NCBI GenBank assembly: GCA_005888925.1
Contig: VBCP01000530.1
Coordinates: 1 to 5,196 of the forward strand
Source: Betaproteobacteria bacterium
GTDB lineage: Bacteria > Pseudomonadota > Gammaproteobacteria > Burkholderiales > SG8-39
Length of the DNA stretch: 5,196 nucleotides
Reading direction: 5' to 3'
Position 1 is the first letter of the stretch. Every line of letters starts with the position of its first letter. Shown here in pieces: positions 4,928-5,196 of this stretch. The notes below the pieces were generated by a model. It made no database searches and was not told the origin of the DNA. It saw nothing but the letters and a program-made list of their open reading frames with translations. A program made the translations under genes and the position numbers.

Positions 4928-5196
4928 ATGACCCTCGCAGCGCTCGCGTTCGCCGCTGGCGCCGCGCTGCTGCAGCTCCAGCCTGCGCTGCCGGCGCTCG
5001 GCTGGTCGCTCGTCATCCTGCCGTTCGCGGCCCTGGCGCTGCGCTATCGCGCGCTGCTCATTCCGGTTGCCGGCGCCGCCGGGTTCATGTGGGCGGCGAG
5101 CTGCGCGCAGTGGCGCATGGCCGACTGGCTGCAGCCCGAGCTCGAGGGGCGCGATCTCGCGGTGGTCGGCGTGGTCTCCAGCCTGCCCGCGATCGC
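4928..5196 (+). CDS. comEC: ComEC/Rec2 DNA-uptake channel, N-terminal part (3' partial)
   Basis: Translation from ATG 4928 stays open to the window edge, giving 89 codons. The first 60 residues are strongly hydrophobic with about three short membrane segments (about 3-15, 26-38, 42-59). They are followed by AQWRMADWLQPELEGRDLAVVGVVSSLP (61-87), the beginning of the soluble OB-like DUF4131 region that follows the first helices in ComEC/Rec2. The protein is expected to be about 750-850 residues and to form the inner-membrane pore for single-stranded DNA in natural transformation. ATG 4928 is the first start after an in-frame TAG at 4922. AGG at 4923-4925 is too close to serve as a good ribosome binding site. 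Identity rests on this N-terminus and the neighbourhood, since the competence domain lies outside the window. Confidence 0.87.
   Translation, partial: MTLAALAFAAGAALLQLQPALPALGWSLVILPFAALALRYRALLIPVAGAAGFMWAASCAQWRMADWLQPELEGRDLAVVGVVSSLPAI

Overview
The window is very GC-rich, with G or C at most third codon positions. Its genes fit a betaproteobacterium: a single LolC/LolE-type permease followed by lolD, a DUF2062 protein opening with MPRKFFRKYLP, and the start of comEC/rec2 close by. Burkholderiales or a relative is my guess; no marker in the window fixes the taxon. Nearly every base is coding, and I see no rRNA, tRNA, CRISPR array, insertion sequence or phage gene.

Left part (1-1253): the 3' end of an MFS transporter of the YbfB/YjiJ type overlaps a carboxymuconolactone-decarboxylase-family gene, giving a two-gene unit on the + strand. 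It runs tail to tail into a HugZ-like FMN-binding split-barrel gene on the - strand, with coding ends overlapping by 20 bp. The HugZ-like gene is in turn head to head with the lipoprotein-export genes.

Middle (1252-3178): lolC/E-type permease and lolD ATPase overlap by 8 bp and form the inner-membrane complex that extracts outer-membrane lipoproteins and passes them to LolA. The lolD-DUF2062 gap (3179-3323) is the one substantial non-coding stretch. It holds a GC hairpin and two related dyad repeats whose centres lie 63 bp apart and which show a compensatory base-pair change.

Right part (3324-5196): a - strand pair encodes an MthK-like potassium channel (two membrane helices, TIGYG filter, RCK domain) followed by a translationally coupled DUF2062 membrane protein. 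A 52-bp divergent promoter region separates the channel gene from the start of comEC/rec2, the DNA-uptake channel gene, which runs off the window.

The most interesting signal is inside the channel gene. A strong Shine-Dalgarno sequence stands 7 nt before Met112, just ahead of the RCK domain, and is written with the only AGG/AGA arginine codons in the gene. The full-length start is a GTG with no visible Shine-Dalgarno. This predicts a second, soluble RCK-only product from the same gene, as known for archaeal MthK.
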